Assembly: GCA_900074745.1 (NCBI GenBank)
Contig: LT598466.1
Span: 682,001-746,000, forward strand
Direction of reading: 5' to 3'
From: Lachancea mirantina
Lineage: Eukaryota > Ascomycota > Saccharomycetes > Saccharomycetales > Saccharomycetaceae
Length of the DNA: 64,000 bases
Part shown: piece after piece, positions 19,035 through 28,791 of the stretch
Layout of the letters: each line of letters opens with the position of its first letter
How positions within the stretch are numbered: the stretch's first letter is position 1
Position numbers and translations under genes: made by a program
Notes under the pieces: generated by a model
What the model saw: the letters and a program-made list of their open reading frames with translations, nothing else
Databases searched by the model: none
What the model was told of the DNA's origin: nothing

Positions 19035-22000
19035 TTACCAGAACACCTGGGGACTCTGCATAAATTGCGACACTTTGGGTCGCAGACGTAAATGCAGAGG
19101 AAGCTGCAATGACAGACGTTGTAGATGTTGACTTTCGTTTGGATGGGTTTGATGATATTCCAGAGACGTTTTGAAGGAGGCATCTGAAGCCAAAAATAGT
19201 CCAATCAATGACGCCTTAACACGCTGTCTAACAATAACATCATGAATGAGAGATGCGTCCCATGGAACCCAATGCAATTTTAAAGAACAAAACTTATCCG
19301 CCTCTTTCTCTTCGATATCGAGCTTTTCTTTCAAGGGCACTCTGCTCAAATCAACTCTTAACTTGGCGGAATCGTCGCGTCCACCGCTCAGAAAGATAAA
19401 TTTGTAAATGTTCCATAGTTGCCGCTTTTCAGACTCTGAAACTTGTCTTTCAAATTTCAAAGTGTTGATCAGGAACGGATCTTTGACCAAAATACAAAGA
19501 TGCAAATCCAGAACGCAACGTTTACCTTCAGTTTCAACGCAGAAAAGCGGTAGGTAGCGTTCGATATTACCAGAGTCGTCGTTAAAATCTATTAAGCGCA
19601 GTCCTAGAGGGTACTGCGCTCTCAGCGCCCTTCTTCGCTCGATCTCCGCTTGATTTTTGAGCTTTTCCTGTCTTTCTCTTTCGACCAGTTTCTCTTTCTC
19701 AGCCTTTTCCCGTTCCTCTTTTTTCAACTTTGCCAACTCCCTGGATCGTTCTTGCTCATCCATTGCTAATTTTTGTAAAAGCTCTTGCTCTTTCTTCAAT
19801 TTACTCGCCAATCGCCTCTGTCGATATTGCTCCTCGGCTTTCTGTCGTAATTCTCGCTCTTTAGGCGTTTCTACGACTTTGGGGGTGATGGAAAACCGTT
19901 CATCAGTAGTGTTCGTAAGGCCTTCCGTTTGGAGCTGTGAAAGAGGACTTTGTGACTTTTCAGTTTTTACCTCAACGTTATGAGCTAAGGCGGGTTGATT
20001 CATTTCCGTAAGAGAATAATTTGGCGAAATCACAGAATTGGATTTCTTAACGTCAGAGATCGACACGCTTTCTGCTAGCCCATGTATGCGCTTGTTTGGG
20101 GAAACTGGAGGAGAATGAACTCTCTTTTTCCTGTTAATTTCTTGTGGCGTTTGTTTACGCGGGCTATCTCTCGGAAACGCCTCCTCGTGGTGATCTGAGA
20201 TTGACTTAGGCAATATCGTAGAGTTCAAGGCCGTTTTGATCATCTGTATTTCCTCACTGCTGACAATCCCCAATTCACTCTCTTGAGCATAGTCTAGTGC
20301 TGTGCGTCCACGTTTATCGACTTTAGCTGGATCAGCACCGGCTTCCAGAAGTAAAGCGACAGTGCCTCGATGGCCGCGACCCACTGAAACCATCAAAGGG
20401 GTTTGACCCGTTTTGTCTGAAGAGTTAGCTCGTGCACCAAAGGCTAGAAACAAACTTACAATGTCTTCGTGGCCATAACGAACAGCCTCGAAAAAGGATT
20501 TCACATCGATTTTGCCTCCATTTTCCAAGAAAGATCCAACATAGGTCAATCTACCCTCTTTTGAAGCTCTCAGTAATTTGTCTCTACCGCCTTTCGACGT
20601 TATATCGGTCCAAACAAATGCATCCTCTGCACTAACGTTCGGTGAACTGGCCTTACTGGCTCCTAGGTCAGGTGAGGAGCGAAAGTTTTTATCGAAATCC
20701 TGTCCAAATTCCCTTGCAGCGGACCTTAATTCTTGCTTTATGCGATTTACTACTTGGCGCTCATTCTGATCAAGATCCGAGTCTTCGTCAATGGACTCGA
20801 TAGCAGTAAGACCCTTTGCATTCGTAATTGTGGGATTGGCTCCATGCTCTAAAAGCAATTTCACGACATCTAGATGGCCATTAGCAGATGCATCGATCAG
20901 AGGTGTGTCCCGCACACTACTGAAAGATTGAATATTGATATCTGCACCATGCTCTATTAAAAGTTGGACCACTTTCAAATGTCCGTTAAGCGCAGCTTCG
21001 TGCAATGAAGAGTTCCCAGCGTTGTCTTGATCATTTACATCATAGCCTGCGGCGATAAGTTCTTGTGCCATTTCGTAATTACCTTTATCACAGGCAATCT
21101 GAAGCTTGGTTCTTCCACCAGCATCTCTTTGAACAGTTTTTTTTGGCTTATTACGCCTTCGCATGGAAATATGCTTTCTTGACGGATTTCTGGCATCTTG
21201 TCTTTGGCGCACCAATTCACGGGGAGAAGATGCCTGTGCTGTCCGCTGAAGCCTCTCTGGCGAAGAGTCCACATGTAGGATACTGCTCGATATGTTTTGC
21301 CTCAAGTCATCAACGTCCGATAGTTCTGAGTCTGAATCACCATCTTGCACAACGGGCGAAAACCCACGAGGTAGTCCAGCTACCAGTTGATCGCCTCTTA
21401 TGAGACGACCTCTGCGAGGTCTTAGTGGTGACGCTGGTTCCGTCGAAACGTTGCTGTCTACTTCACTCAACTCGCTGTCTTCATCGTCACCTTCGCGTTT
21501 TTCTTGTTCTGTCAAATTTTCCAGCATGCCCTTCAGACTACTTCTACTCAAAGATGTCCTACCGTTGTCCTTGGGTAAGCCGTCATCCATCGTAAGACGT
21601 TGGGACAACGCCTCGTATTCTTTTTCAACGGCTTGACCATGAACAGATTGATCAGTTGCTGGTAGCTCGCCCTTTGCTGGGAGCTTATCCGTTACTGAAA
21701 ACTCATCCAATGCTGCAAACTTTTCTTTTACCAGTTTGTGACCACCTATTGGTAACTGACCAGTAGATGGTGACCGACTAGTATCTAATGGCTGATGTGT
21801 TGCTGATAGCGTATCTGTTGCTGGTGATTGACCAGTTTCTGATGACTTTGCTGATGCCCTTGCCGACTTTGGTTCTTGATCTTGTTTACACACGGCAGCA
21901 TCCCTCTCTGACGAAGCGGCTTCTTCAGACTGACGTTCCTCACTTTGCGATCGTTGCGTATTCGCCAATTTAACTTCTCTTTTGGCTAGTCTTTCTAGTT

Positions 22001-22124
22001 CTTCTTTTCTACTGTTCATATTCGAAAGGTAACTGCTCAAAGACCTTTTTTTCACCACATTCGCTTGACCATCGCTTAAATCAGTCTGTTTTAGTGACGT
22101 AGCCTTCTCAACATGCTCTGACAT
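19035..22124 (-). CDS. HOS4: Hos4-like ankyrin-repeat subunit of the Set3 histone deacetylase complex
   Basis: Hos4 is a scaffold of the Set3C deacetylase that represses meiotic genes. The protein is 1029 residues (1083 in S. cerevisiae). Residues 1-330 are acidic and low-complexity. Ankyrin repeats lie at about 330-440 (KLQIACDKGNYEMAQELIAAG, SSLHEAALNGHLKVVQLLIEHGADIN, ANGHLDVVKLLLEHGANP) and a second group at about 525-620 (GQTPLMVSVGRGHRGTVALLLEAGADP). A highly charged coiled coil (about 770-850) precedes a conserved C-terminal domain (PLGLRLIDF...). Adjacency to an MSG5/SDP1 phosphatase matches YIL112-YIL113. Confidence 0.9.
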   Translation of the reverse strand: MSEHVEKATSLKQTDLSDGQANVVKKRSLSSYLSNMNSRKEELERLAKREVKLANTQRSQSEERQSEEAASSERDAAVCKQDQEPKSARASAKSSETGQSPATDTLSATHQPLDTSRSPSTGQLPIGGHKLVKEKFAALDEFSVTDKLPAKGELPATDQSVHGQAVEKEYEALSQRLTMDDGLPKDNGRTSLSRSSLKGMLENLTEQEKREGDDEDSELSEVDSNVSTEPASPLRPRRGRLIRGDQLVAGLPRGFSPVVQDGDSDSELSDVDDLRQNISSSILHVDSSPERLQRTAQASSPRELVRQRQDARNPSRKHISMRRRNKPKKTVQRDAGGRTKLQIACDKGNYEMAQELIAAGYDVNDQDNAGNSSLHEAALNGHLKVVQLLIEHGADINIQSFSSVRDTPLIDASANGHLDVVKLLLEHGANPTITNAKGLTAIESIDEDSDLDQNERQVVNRIKQELRSAAREFGQDFDKNFRSSPDLGASKASSPNVSAEDAFVWTDITSKGGRDKLLRASKEGRLTYVGSFLENGGKIDVKSFFEAVRYGHEDIVSLFLAFGARANSSDKTGQTPLMVSVGRGHRGTVALLLEAGADPAKVDKRGRTALDYAQESELGIVSSEEIQMIKTALNSTILPKSISDHHEEAFPRDSPRKQTPQEINRKKRVHSPPVSPNKRIHGLAESVSISDVKKSNSVISPNYSLTEMNQPALAHNVEVKTEKSQSPLSQLQTEGLTNTTDERFSITPKVVETPKERELRQKAEEQYRQRRLASKLKKEQELLQKLAMDEQERSRELAKLKKEEREKAEKEKLVERERQEKLKNQAEIERRRALRAQYPLGLRLIDFNDDSGNIERYLPLFCVETEGKRCVLDLHLCILVKDPFLINTLKFERQVSESEKRQLWNIYKFIFLSGGRDDSAKLRVDLSRVPLKEKLDIEEKEADKFCSLKLHWVPWDASLIHDVIVRQRVKASLIGLFLASDASFKTSLEYHQTHPNESQHLQRLSLQLPLHLRLRPKVSQFMQSPQVFW

Positions 22125-22572
22125 CTACTCTAGTCGCTTAAATAGGTATGCCCTGGTTAATTGATTTGTTGATGTTCTTTCAAAGTTGTTCTTTAGAAAC
22201 TTAATTTTTCAAACGGACACCTGCATCAAGAAGATAGCTTTCAGTGTAAAAGACAGTTGATGTCAAGATATTTACTGTATACAAATGCTTTCACAATGGC
22301 AAAACATGACAGGGCCATAGAGGGCCCAGAAGAGCTTTACACGGGCTTTGAAGAACATTGAACGGGCCCGAGCGGGCCCGAATTGCCCTGAAAGACCCTG
22401 AATACGTTTTCTGATGGTAATGCTGAAGTAGAGGAGGACTTGCCACTTTTTCCATTCGAAACGTCACCGCAGCGATATTTTGGATTTCGGAGATGTGTCT
22501 GCTGTACTTGGTAGCTTTTTAGAGATACTGACGTCGCAATACGCTACTCATGCCACAAACTGGGTGCCACGG
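22125..22572. repeat. HOS4 upstream region with a decayed 10-bp-period array
   Basis: The HOS4 promoter. At about 22341-22402 six decamers can be read in register, for example AACGGGCCCG, AGCGGGCCCG, AATTGCCCTG and AAAGACCCTG. They vary around A-x-CGGGCCCG and look like an old 10-bp tandem array lying about 170 bp from the perfect decamer array. I see no gene. Confidence 0.45.
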
Positions 22573-22906
22573 CGCTTCGCATCGCTTCGCATCGCTTCGC
22601 ATCGCTTCGCATCGCTTCGCATCGCTTCGCATCGCTTCGCATCGCTTCGCATCGCTTCGCATCGCTTCGCATCGCTTCGCATCGCTTCGCATCGCTTCGC
22701 ATCGCTTCGCATCGCTTCGCATCGCTTCGCATCGCTTCGCATCGCTTCGCATCGCTTCGCATCGCTTCGCATCGCTTCGCATCGCTTCGCATCGCTTCGC
22801 ATCGCTTCGCATCGCTTCGCATCGCTTCGCATCGCTTCGCATCGCTTCGCATCGCTTCGCATCGCTTCGCATCGCTTCGCATCGCTTCGCATCGCTTCGC
22901 ATCGCT
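22573..22906. repeat. Perfect decamer minisatellite, unit ATCGCTTCGC, about 33 copies
   Basis: From 22581 to 22900 the unit ATCGCTTCGC repeats 32 times without a single change, with a partial unit on each side. The period of 10 is not divisible by 3 and no unit contains a stop, so all six frames stay open. They read as FASLRIASHR on the plus strand and RCEAMRSDAK on the minus strand. The last, altered unit (ATCGCTACGA) contains the stop codon of the MSG5-like gene, so the array starts at the end of that coding sequence. Lack of divergence implies recent expansion or homogenisation. True copy number may differ from the assembly. Confidence 0.97.
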
Positions 22907-24149
22907 ACGACCATTGAGACCCAACCTTCTCAGCCACCTCAACTGGGCTTTGAGAAAAAGTTTCTAATATCGGTGAATACTGCGATTGTAACATATGTCT
23001 TCCCGAGTTGTTACAATTTTTGTCACTAGTCAATGTACCGGTCAAGGCACTCGCCACAGGCAGAAACTCATGTGGTGTGCTTGGTGTATTGTTATCGGTA
23101 GATATGCTAGAACAATTGGGACTCGAAATGGAAAGTTTTGCTAAATCCGTTGCAGCGTTTTGTTCAGACACAATCCTGGATATTTCAATGGGCTCCAGAG
23201 TACATGTGTTCTGATATTTCGGTGGGGTGTCATTCGCAGTGGGAGAACGTAGCATTTCGTTCCATTCCATTAGCTGAAATATCAAGTTCATGTTCGGACT
23301 AATATCCTTGGCACACGCTTTTAAAGTATCGTAGGCCTCATTTAAAGGCAATTTGTCGTAACGCATAATATAGGCGACCACAAGGGACGCAGACCTAGAC
23401 ACACCGCATTGGCAATGTATCAAGACTTTACGTCGGGCCAATTCTGCAATACGCATTATCTCTGTAAGTCGTGCCAAATCTTTGGATATTTTGGTGACGT
23501 GAGTCCATTTGACGTGATGGTAATTTCGCCTCTTAGCGGGCTTCAAATGACTGCTAAGATCTGGGATCTCTTTTGCGACGTTTATGACCACGTCAAACGG
23601 TTCCAAATCCTTAATCTCGGGTTCCGAATACAAATAGATGCTGTTTCCGAAAACATGCAACGGGCCTGCCCGGTATACGTTTTCCTTGTAAGCTTCTGTG
23701 TACGTGTATCGATCGTCGTTGTCGTTAATGTCGTCGTCAGACGCACTAGACGACGACTGAGGCCACGCCGCCTGCGCCGCCTGCCCTGTACCATCGTTAA
23801 CTTCCACAGACAGCAAGAGTCCCGTTTTCAATAACCCTGCACGACCGTTGTTATCAAATTCTCCAGTTGACGGAGACAAAGTCGGAGACTTAAGTACCCC
23901 GGCTAATGTGTAAATTTGTGCCTCATTCCGTACTCTAACCTTATCTCCGACAAGATCACTTCCATCCATCCGCTTTGACCCCATCTTTACTGCATCCGCA
24001 AGTACAACAGGTTGTGCACCGGTCTCCGTTATTTGCAAGGATAAATTCTTGGTATTTCTACCTTGGAGTGACCTGGGAGACCGTCCATTCAATTCCATTT
24101 TCCCACTTCCTATCGATTCATCTCCAACGGGATTGCCACCATCAGTCAT
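22905..24149 (-). CDS. MSG5: Dual-specificity MAP kinase phosphatase, Msg5/Sdp1 family
   Basis: Msg5/Sdp1 dephosphorylate Slt2 and Fus3 and dampen cell-wall-integrity and mating signalling. The protein is 414 residues from the ATG at 24147-24149; an upstream TTG extends the frame by 5 codons and is not used. The phosphatase domain spans about residues 160-315. The active-site signature HCQCGVSRSAS has nucleophile C246 and R252. The long polar N-terminus resembles Msg5 rather than the short Sdp1. The stop codon lies in the last degenerate unit of the decamer array. Neighbours HOS4 (YIL112) and VAC7 (YNL054) show it to be the common ancestor of SDP1 (YIL113) and MSG5 (YNL053). Confidence 0.94.
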   Translation of the reverse strand: MTDGGNPVGDESIGSGKMELNGRSPRSLQGRNTKNLSLQITETGAQPVVLADAVKMGSKRMDGSDLVGDKVRVRNEAQIYTLAGVLKSPTLSPSTGEFDNNGRAGLLKTGLLLSVEVNDGTGQAAQAAWPQSSSSASDDDINDNDDRYTYTEAYKENVYRAGPLHVFGNSIYLYSEPEIKDLEPFDVVINVAKEIPDLSSHLKPAKRRNYHHVKWTHVTKISKDLARLTEIMRIAELARRKVLIHCQCGVSRSASLVVAYIMRYDKLPLNEAYDTLKACAKDISPNMNLIFQLMEWNEMLRSPTANDTPPKYQNTCTLEPIEISRIVSEQNAATDLAKLSISSPNCSSISTDNNTPSTPHEFLPVASALTGTLTSDKNCNNSGRHMLQSQYSPILETFSQSPVEVAEKVGSQWS

Positions 24150-24870
24150 ATTGACCCTTGCCAACTAAACCCTGTTCCCTCTTTAGTCTCTACCAACACT
24201 CTCTCAGCCTTTGAACGAAGCCCGGCTTGCTCGCTTCCACTTTATCGACTTTTGAGTATTTTAAGCTTTTGTCGTTTTGCCAAATCTTTTGAAACATTCA
24301 CATTTTTCGAAACGAGTCGTAAATGAGTAAAATCCGTAAAAAGAAAAACCCCGACCGAGAAAAAAAAGCGGTAACATGTTGAACCACTGAGTTCAGCCTT
24401 ATGCGAATCGAATAGACTGCAGCCTGAGTAGCACATCAACTGATATATTGACTTTGCTCAGGTGATGTGTGTAATGCCAGAATGGTAGACTATACTATTC
24501 TAAGCCTGGTTTGAAATTGGCCCTCAGTCCTTTCGTTGAAAACTCTTAATGTGCATGTCGTAACGGGGATGCCCATGTAGGCGCGATTTGAGCCGGATCC
24601 ATGCATAGAACCGCTGCTATTGGTTTCTTTGCATCTCTCTGTGTATTGGTTTTTTTTCCTTTCTGCAGGCGCAGAATGTAACGTCAGGGACGTAGTGGAA
24701 CGCAATGGGACATGCCAGACATGCGAGACGGTCGAGAGCATATCTGCATAGAGAACGAGACAAGAGAGACGGCTGTTTTGCCGAATCTCGAGCGTTCGAC
24801 ATGGGATACAAACACCACGTGACTGGAGTCTTACCTGGCGTTAAAGCACCACTTGCGATGCTCGCGAAGC
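24150..24870. other. Intergenic: MSG5 promoter and VAC7 3' flank
   Basis: 721 bp, with small frames only. A CACGTG E-box lies near 24817. I find no RNA gene or known repeat. Confidence 0.5.
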
Positions 24871-27104
24871 TTACAATGCAAATGACGGCTTTTCATCACC
24901 GTCAGGTTCGACTATGATGCTATTTTGAACACCGACCGATCGTTGTCGCGTGAAAAACGGTACTTTGTAATTCATGTTCCCCCGCACAATCAATTCAAAC
25001 TCGTATTTGATCAATTTTCGCCAAAGCTTGGCACCGTCTTCAACTGCGGCGGGGGCGAGATATAGTTCATTTTTGCCCGGTGTGCTATCCTCATCTGACC
25101 CTGGTGACACAAGCTTAACGCTGGAGCGCGACATATCGTAGTTGTGTCGAAAGAATCCGCCCCGGAATTGTAAAGGTGTCTCCAAAGTCTGGACATTACC
25201 AAGGAGAATTGTTTCATACTGGGCACTACCGCTTGCTGCTGGTGTATCTCCCAGAGAATTGATATGCGAACTTTTAGCAAAAATGTCCAGCGCCACGTCT
25301 TGTATTTCCACTGCGAAAAACCCCGGATTATAAGCAGTAGCAATGACATCAAACACAAGTTCGTCTGCGCTAGTGAGCACTGACGTGAGTCGTGTGAGTT
25401 CGAGATCGTGCAGTTCTTTGTTAGTAGCGAGCAGAAAACCCGAAATGAACCCCATGGTGAGTAAAAACGACACCACGAATGCAAAATAAAAAAGTTTTTA
25501 AGTCGTACCCAGGTCGACTTCTTGGTGTAGAAATTGTGTGGGGAGTATCCCGTACTGTAAAGAGAATTCTTATGTCGCAAAGGTGTGTTTTCTGTGGCGG
25601 AATGATAGAAATAACCCTCCGGCAACAAAGCCATTTGAGTGTAGTCGTCGACACCCCGATCGCTTACGGTCTCTTCTGGGTACCCGGGAGGTGCGTGTCT
25701 TGCCTCTAGGTCTGGCTTTGGATGCTGATAGTAAAACATGGAATGTGCGTCTTCTTCATCGTTGTCCGCATTGTGAATGTAACTGAGCGCATCGTCGTCG
25801 TAATCCGAGTCCGAACGATATGCGAATCGGTTTGGCGTGAGTTCCCCACCAGTTTGTTCAATGTAGTCTTCCAGGTTGATATCGTCAGGCACGCCAGAAT
25901 AGCGTCGAAGTGACGCGCCATGCGCATCGAAAATCTTGGACGCAGTGGTACGGAGCTGACGCTTGAGCGGTTTCTTACGGCGTGCGGCGGCAGCAGCTGC
26001 GGCAGCGGCTGAGTGTGTTGAGATTTTTCTGGCAGCGGCGCGGTTGGGCAGTGAAGCGCCGTTTTGTGCAAGTGACAGCAGCGAAAGTCGTTTACCAGGT
26101 GACGCGTGCAACGTAGTGCGCGACCGTTCGGATTTGAGCTCTGAGGGGGTGGTCGGTGCAACCGCGCCAGCCACTGCAGGACTAATCGGGTTGCCGACTG
26201 CAGTACCCGCTCCTAGAGTTGGTGCTCCTGGAAGGCCCGCAGCAGCAGTTTGAGGCTTGGAGGCCGACGTGACGCTGAAAGTATCGTCTTGTGGTGGAGC
26301 GTGGTGGTCTGTATGTGGGATCGCGGCGATACTGGTGTGACGGGTCCCCTTGGCGCGGTTGAGCAATTTTTTGGACGCGACGACGCCGTTGTTGAGCAAA
26401 GGCGCGCTCATCTTGGGCGGGATGCCATAGGGTCGCGGATCTGCACTACTGGAAGCGGCAACACCGTTATTGGTAGAGTTAGCGGTCGATTCGTAGACAA
26501 AAGTCTCTTCTGAATCGCTAATTTCGTTTTCACCGACCGCAGATGCGAGCCTTGCGGCGAAAAAATCGGCTTTCTTCGCGGGTGGGTCGCGCGATCGGCG
26601 ATGTGTGTGGTCTGAGTCGGGCACAAGGTCGTCGTTGTTGGTCGTTACCGTGGACAAAGCGACTTGGGGTTCTTGACCGAGTTGCGAGTCGCCTCCCCGC
26701 GAGGGCTCGTCAGCGGCTTGTGCAGACGCGTGGGCAGCTGAAGACGCTATGGACTCGTCAACACCAGCGGTGGCAACGCCGCTGCCGCCTGGGTCGCTGC
26801 TCATGGTCGCATTTTTGTTCTTGGCGCCCTGAGCGCCCAAGGGCTTGGCCGGTCGCGACGCGGGTTCTTTACCCAGAAACGAGTCTATGAGCAAGCTGGA
26901 TTTCTTGCTACGCACCGCTGCGTTTGGGGTGTGAATCGAAAGCGGGTTGTGGTCGATGAGGTTCGCAGTGGCCTCATCGGAAACGCTGTGCGCGTCCTCG
27001 TCTTTTTTGGAATTTTCCTCCTGCTGGACCGGCAACAAGTTAGGCGCAGGCGTCTGCACGGTCTCAGTCTCGACAATCATGCGTCGGTCGTCGTCGGCGC
27101 TCAT
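24871..27104 (-). CDS. VAC7: Vacuole inheritance protein Vac7, frame broken once near the membrane helix
   Basis: Vac7 is a vacuolar-membrane activator of the Fab1 PI3P 5-kinase. The first frame (27104 down to about 25490) gives a long polar, Ala-rich N-terminus ending FYTKKSTWVRLKNF, the usual lead-in to the single membrane helix. The helix and luminal domain (FAFVVSFLLTMGFISGFLLATNKEL, then FDVIATAYNPGFFAVEIQDVALDIFAKS and ETILLGNVQTLETPLQFRGGFF) continue in another frame to the stop at 24871. The switch falls in a run of six A (plus strand 25488-25493), where one extra base would restore about 744 codons. A sequencing or assembly error, or real loss, is possible. The protein would be shorter than the 1165 residues of S. 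cerevisiae. MSG5 and POR1 flank it as in S. cerevisiae. Confidence 0.88.
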
Positions 27105-27660
27105 GCTGGTAATAGCAGGGTGTACACCTTAGGTTTGGGTGCTTGTTGGGCAATCGAAGCGTTAGCAAGTAGAGAAGAGCTTAAAGCTGTTGCTGCGTTG
27201 CACGCAGCAGCAGGCGGGCGCGGGAAAAAAGAGATGGAGATTCGTCACAAGTGACTTGCTGAAAACGTGATATCTCTTCACACGAATATAGCCGCCCATC
27301 AGCCACGGCTTCCATTTGGAAGTCGGCGGCTAAATTCCTTTTTGTGTCCTCGACGGAACGACAAGCGCCACTCTTGATCAAAGTGAGTCGTTCATGGGTT
27401 TCTTACATTGACTGGTGACACCACCGTAGACGTGGTAAATTGCGTACCTCGCTTTCGATGTAGTTCTTTAGAACCCGGGCCGTGATCTGCCCAGTAAGCT
27501 AACAATGCTTCCACCAGATAGAGAGCGGTTTTGTCTCTGATTTAGAAGCACAAACTGCTTCGTTTCGCGATGCCGATCCAAGTCTAGCGTTCGGGCGTCT
27601 CGCGGAAAATGCTTCCAAGAGTTCAAGTCAATCGAATTCCCTTTGCAACCCTCTCGTCTT
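27105..27660. other. VAC7 upstream region, left part of an accessory island
   Basis: 556 bp with no credible gene. It is fairly G+C-rich close to VAC7 and ends at the LTR start. Confidence 0.5.
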
Positions 27661-28096
27661 TGTTGGAAGGAGCGGGCGAGAAGGTGATATCGTCCAATTG
27701 CATCATCACGTGATCGATATGACAGAATAAATTGGAAGAATTAACGGAAGGTTCTTGATCAAGATGAGGTCATAGGAGCCAAGTGATTCTCGTGATGGTC
27801 ATGATGGCATCACATTTCGTCACCACTGTAAGAGTGACATAATAGGTGTCGTAATGATGACTCACCGTGACCGTGAATATTAGAGACAGGAACGGATTCC
27901 AAAATTGGAACGATGTTACAGAAATTGTATAAAAGGAGCTGATATGAACAGGATTGTGAGTGGCCATGGTTGTAAGATAGCCACGGAGAGATATAAGTAC
28001 TCAATTCCTAATCCGCTTTATTATTTAGATCAATTATGAACGAATTAAATGAACAATTTAGAAATCTATCAACCACCGATAATGATAAACCTCAGC
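27661..28096 (+). mobile_element. Ty1/copia-type LTR relic, copy B
   Basis: It begins TGTTGGAAGGAG at 27661, with CACGTGAT and ATGACAGAATAAA downstream and a TATAAAAGG box near 27928. The start codons of the Gag frame (MNELNEQFRNLS) lie near the 3' end and CCTCA is at the end. It is nearly the reverse complement of the LTR at 7934-8366. No internal coding region or partner LTR is seen, so it is a solo-LTR-like relic, probably recent. I found no clean target-site duplication. Confidence 0.78.
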
Positions 28097-28791
28097 ATGA
28101 ATATACTACGACGCGTCGTCAAGAATCTTTAGACTCCTTTTAGATGAAAAAGATACTTCTTGCAAGTATCCACACAAAGAAATTGAGCGTCACGGTTTCA
28201 AAAAGTGGTTTTCTTTAGTGATCCACATACCTGCTTGCCTACTGGGGTCAATGCCATAGAGATGTAACATTGACATAATGGTTCATTTTTTCATCTCATT
28301 TGGCTATGTTATATCCTAAGGGGAATCGCAATTCAAAGTAGTCAGAAAAGGTCTCTTGTATCTTCAGGAGATTTGTCGCGACTACCAAACCACATGGTAA
28401 AATATAATAGGAACTGATCGACCAGATGGTTCGAATCCCATAGCGTCCAGATGTATAGGATTCAAACAATCAATTTGATTCTGATATTATACCATCACGG
28501 TCACGTGATATCATGACTACATATAGTTTCACTGGGCCATATCACGAGGCGGAAGCTTTGCTAACAACATCTGAAATTAACTAAACAAACGATTAAGGGG
28601 CTTTGAACTAACACAGCCGGTAACTTGAATAATTTGCCTTGCGTAACGTTGAGTTTGATAACCATCTTTAAGAGGGCCATATCTTATAAGCCGCATAACT
28701 ATATGAAAAAAAACGAGTACGAAGAACCATGAACGATGAGTAAATATGTTTGCAAACACGAACAAATTTTTATCCCATTATCATTCCAATC
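28097..28791. other. Accessory spacer with an isolated B-box-like sequence
   Basis: There is no coding gene. An exact GGTTCGAATCC (Pol III B box) occurs at 28428-28438, but the T-stem does not pair properly and I find no matching acceptor arm, so this is not called a tRNA. It may be a tRNA relic or chance. Confidence 0.4.

Noticed and set aside
22573-22906. Possible CRISPR-like array
   Set aside because: Units are directly adjacent with no spacers, and the host is a yeast.
22480-23029. Five overlapping open frames through the decamer array, reading FASLRIASHR or RCEAMRSDAK repeats
   Set aside because: They exist only because the stop-free 10-bp unit keeps all frames open; no non-repeat part looks like a protein.
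25484-25496. Programmed ribosomal frameshift in VAC7
   Set aside because: The T-run is not in the register of a standard slippery heptamer and S. cerevisiae VAC7, as I recall it, is a single frame; an indel or sequencing error is simpler.
28370-28455. Possible tRNA gene around the B box at 28428
   Set aside because: T-stem positions mismatch, and there is no acceptor complement and no convincing A box.
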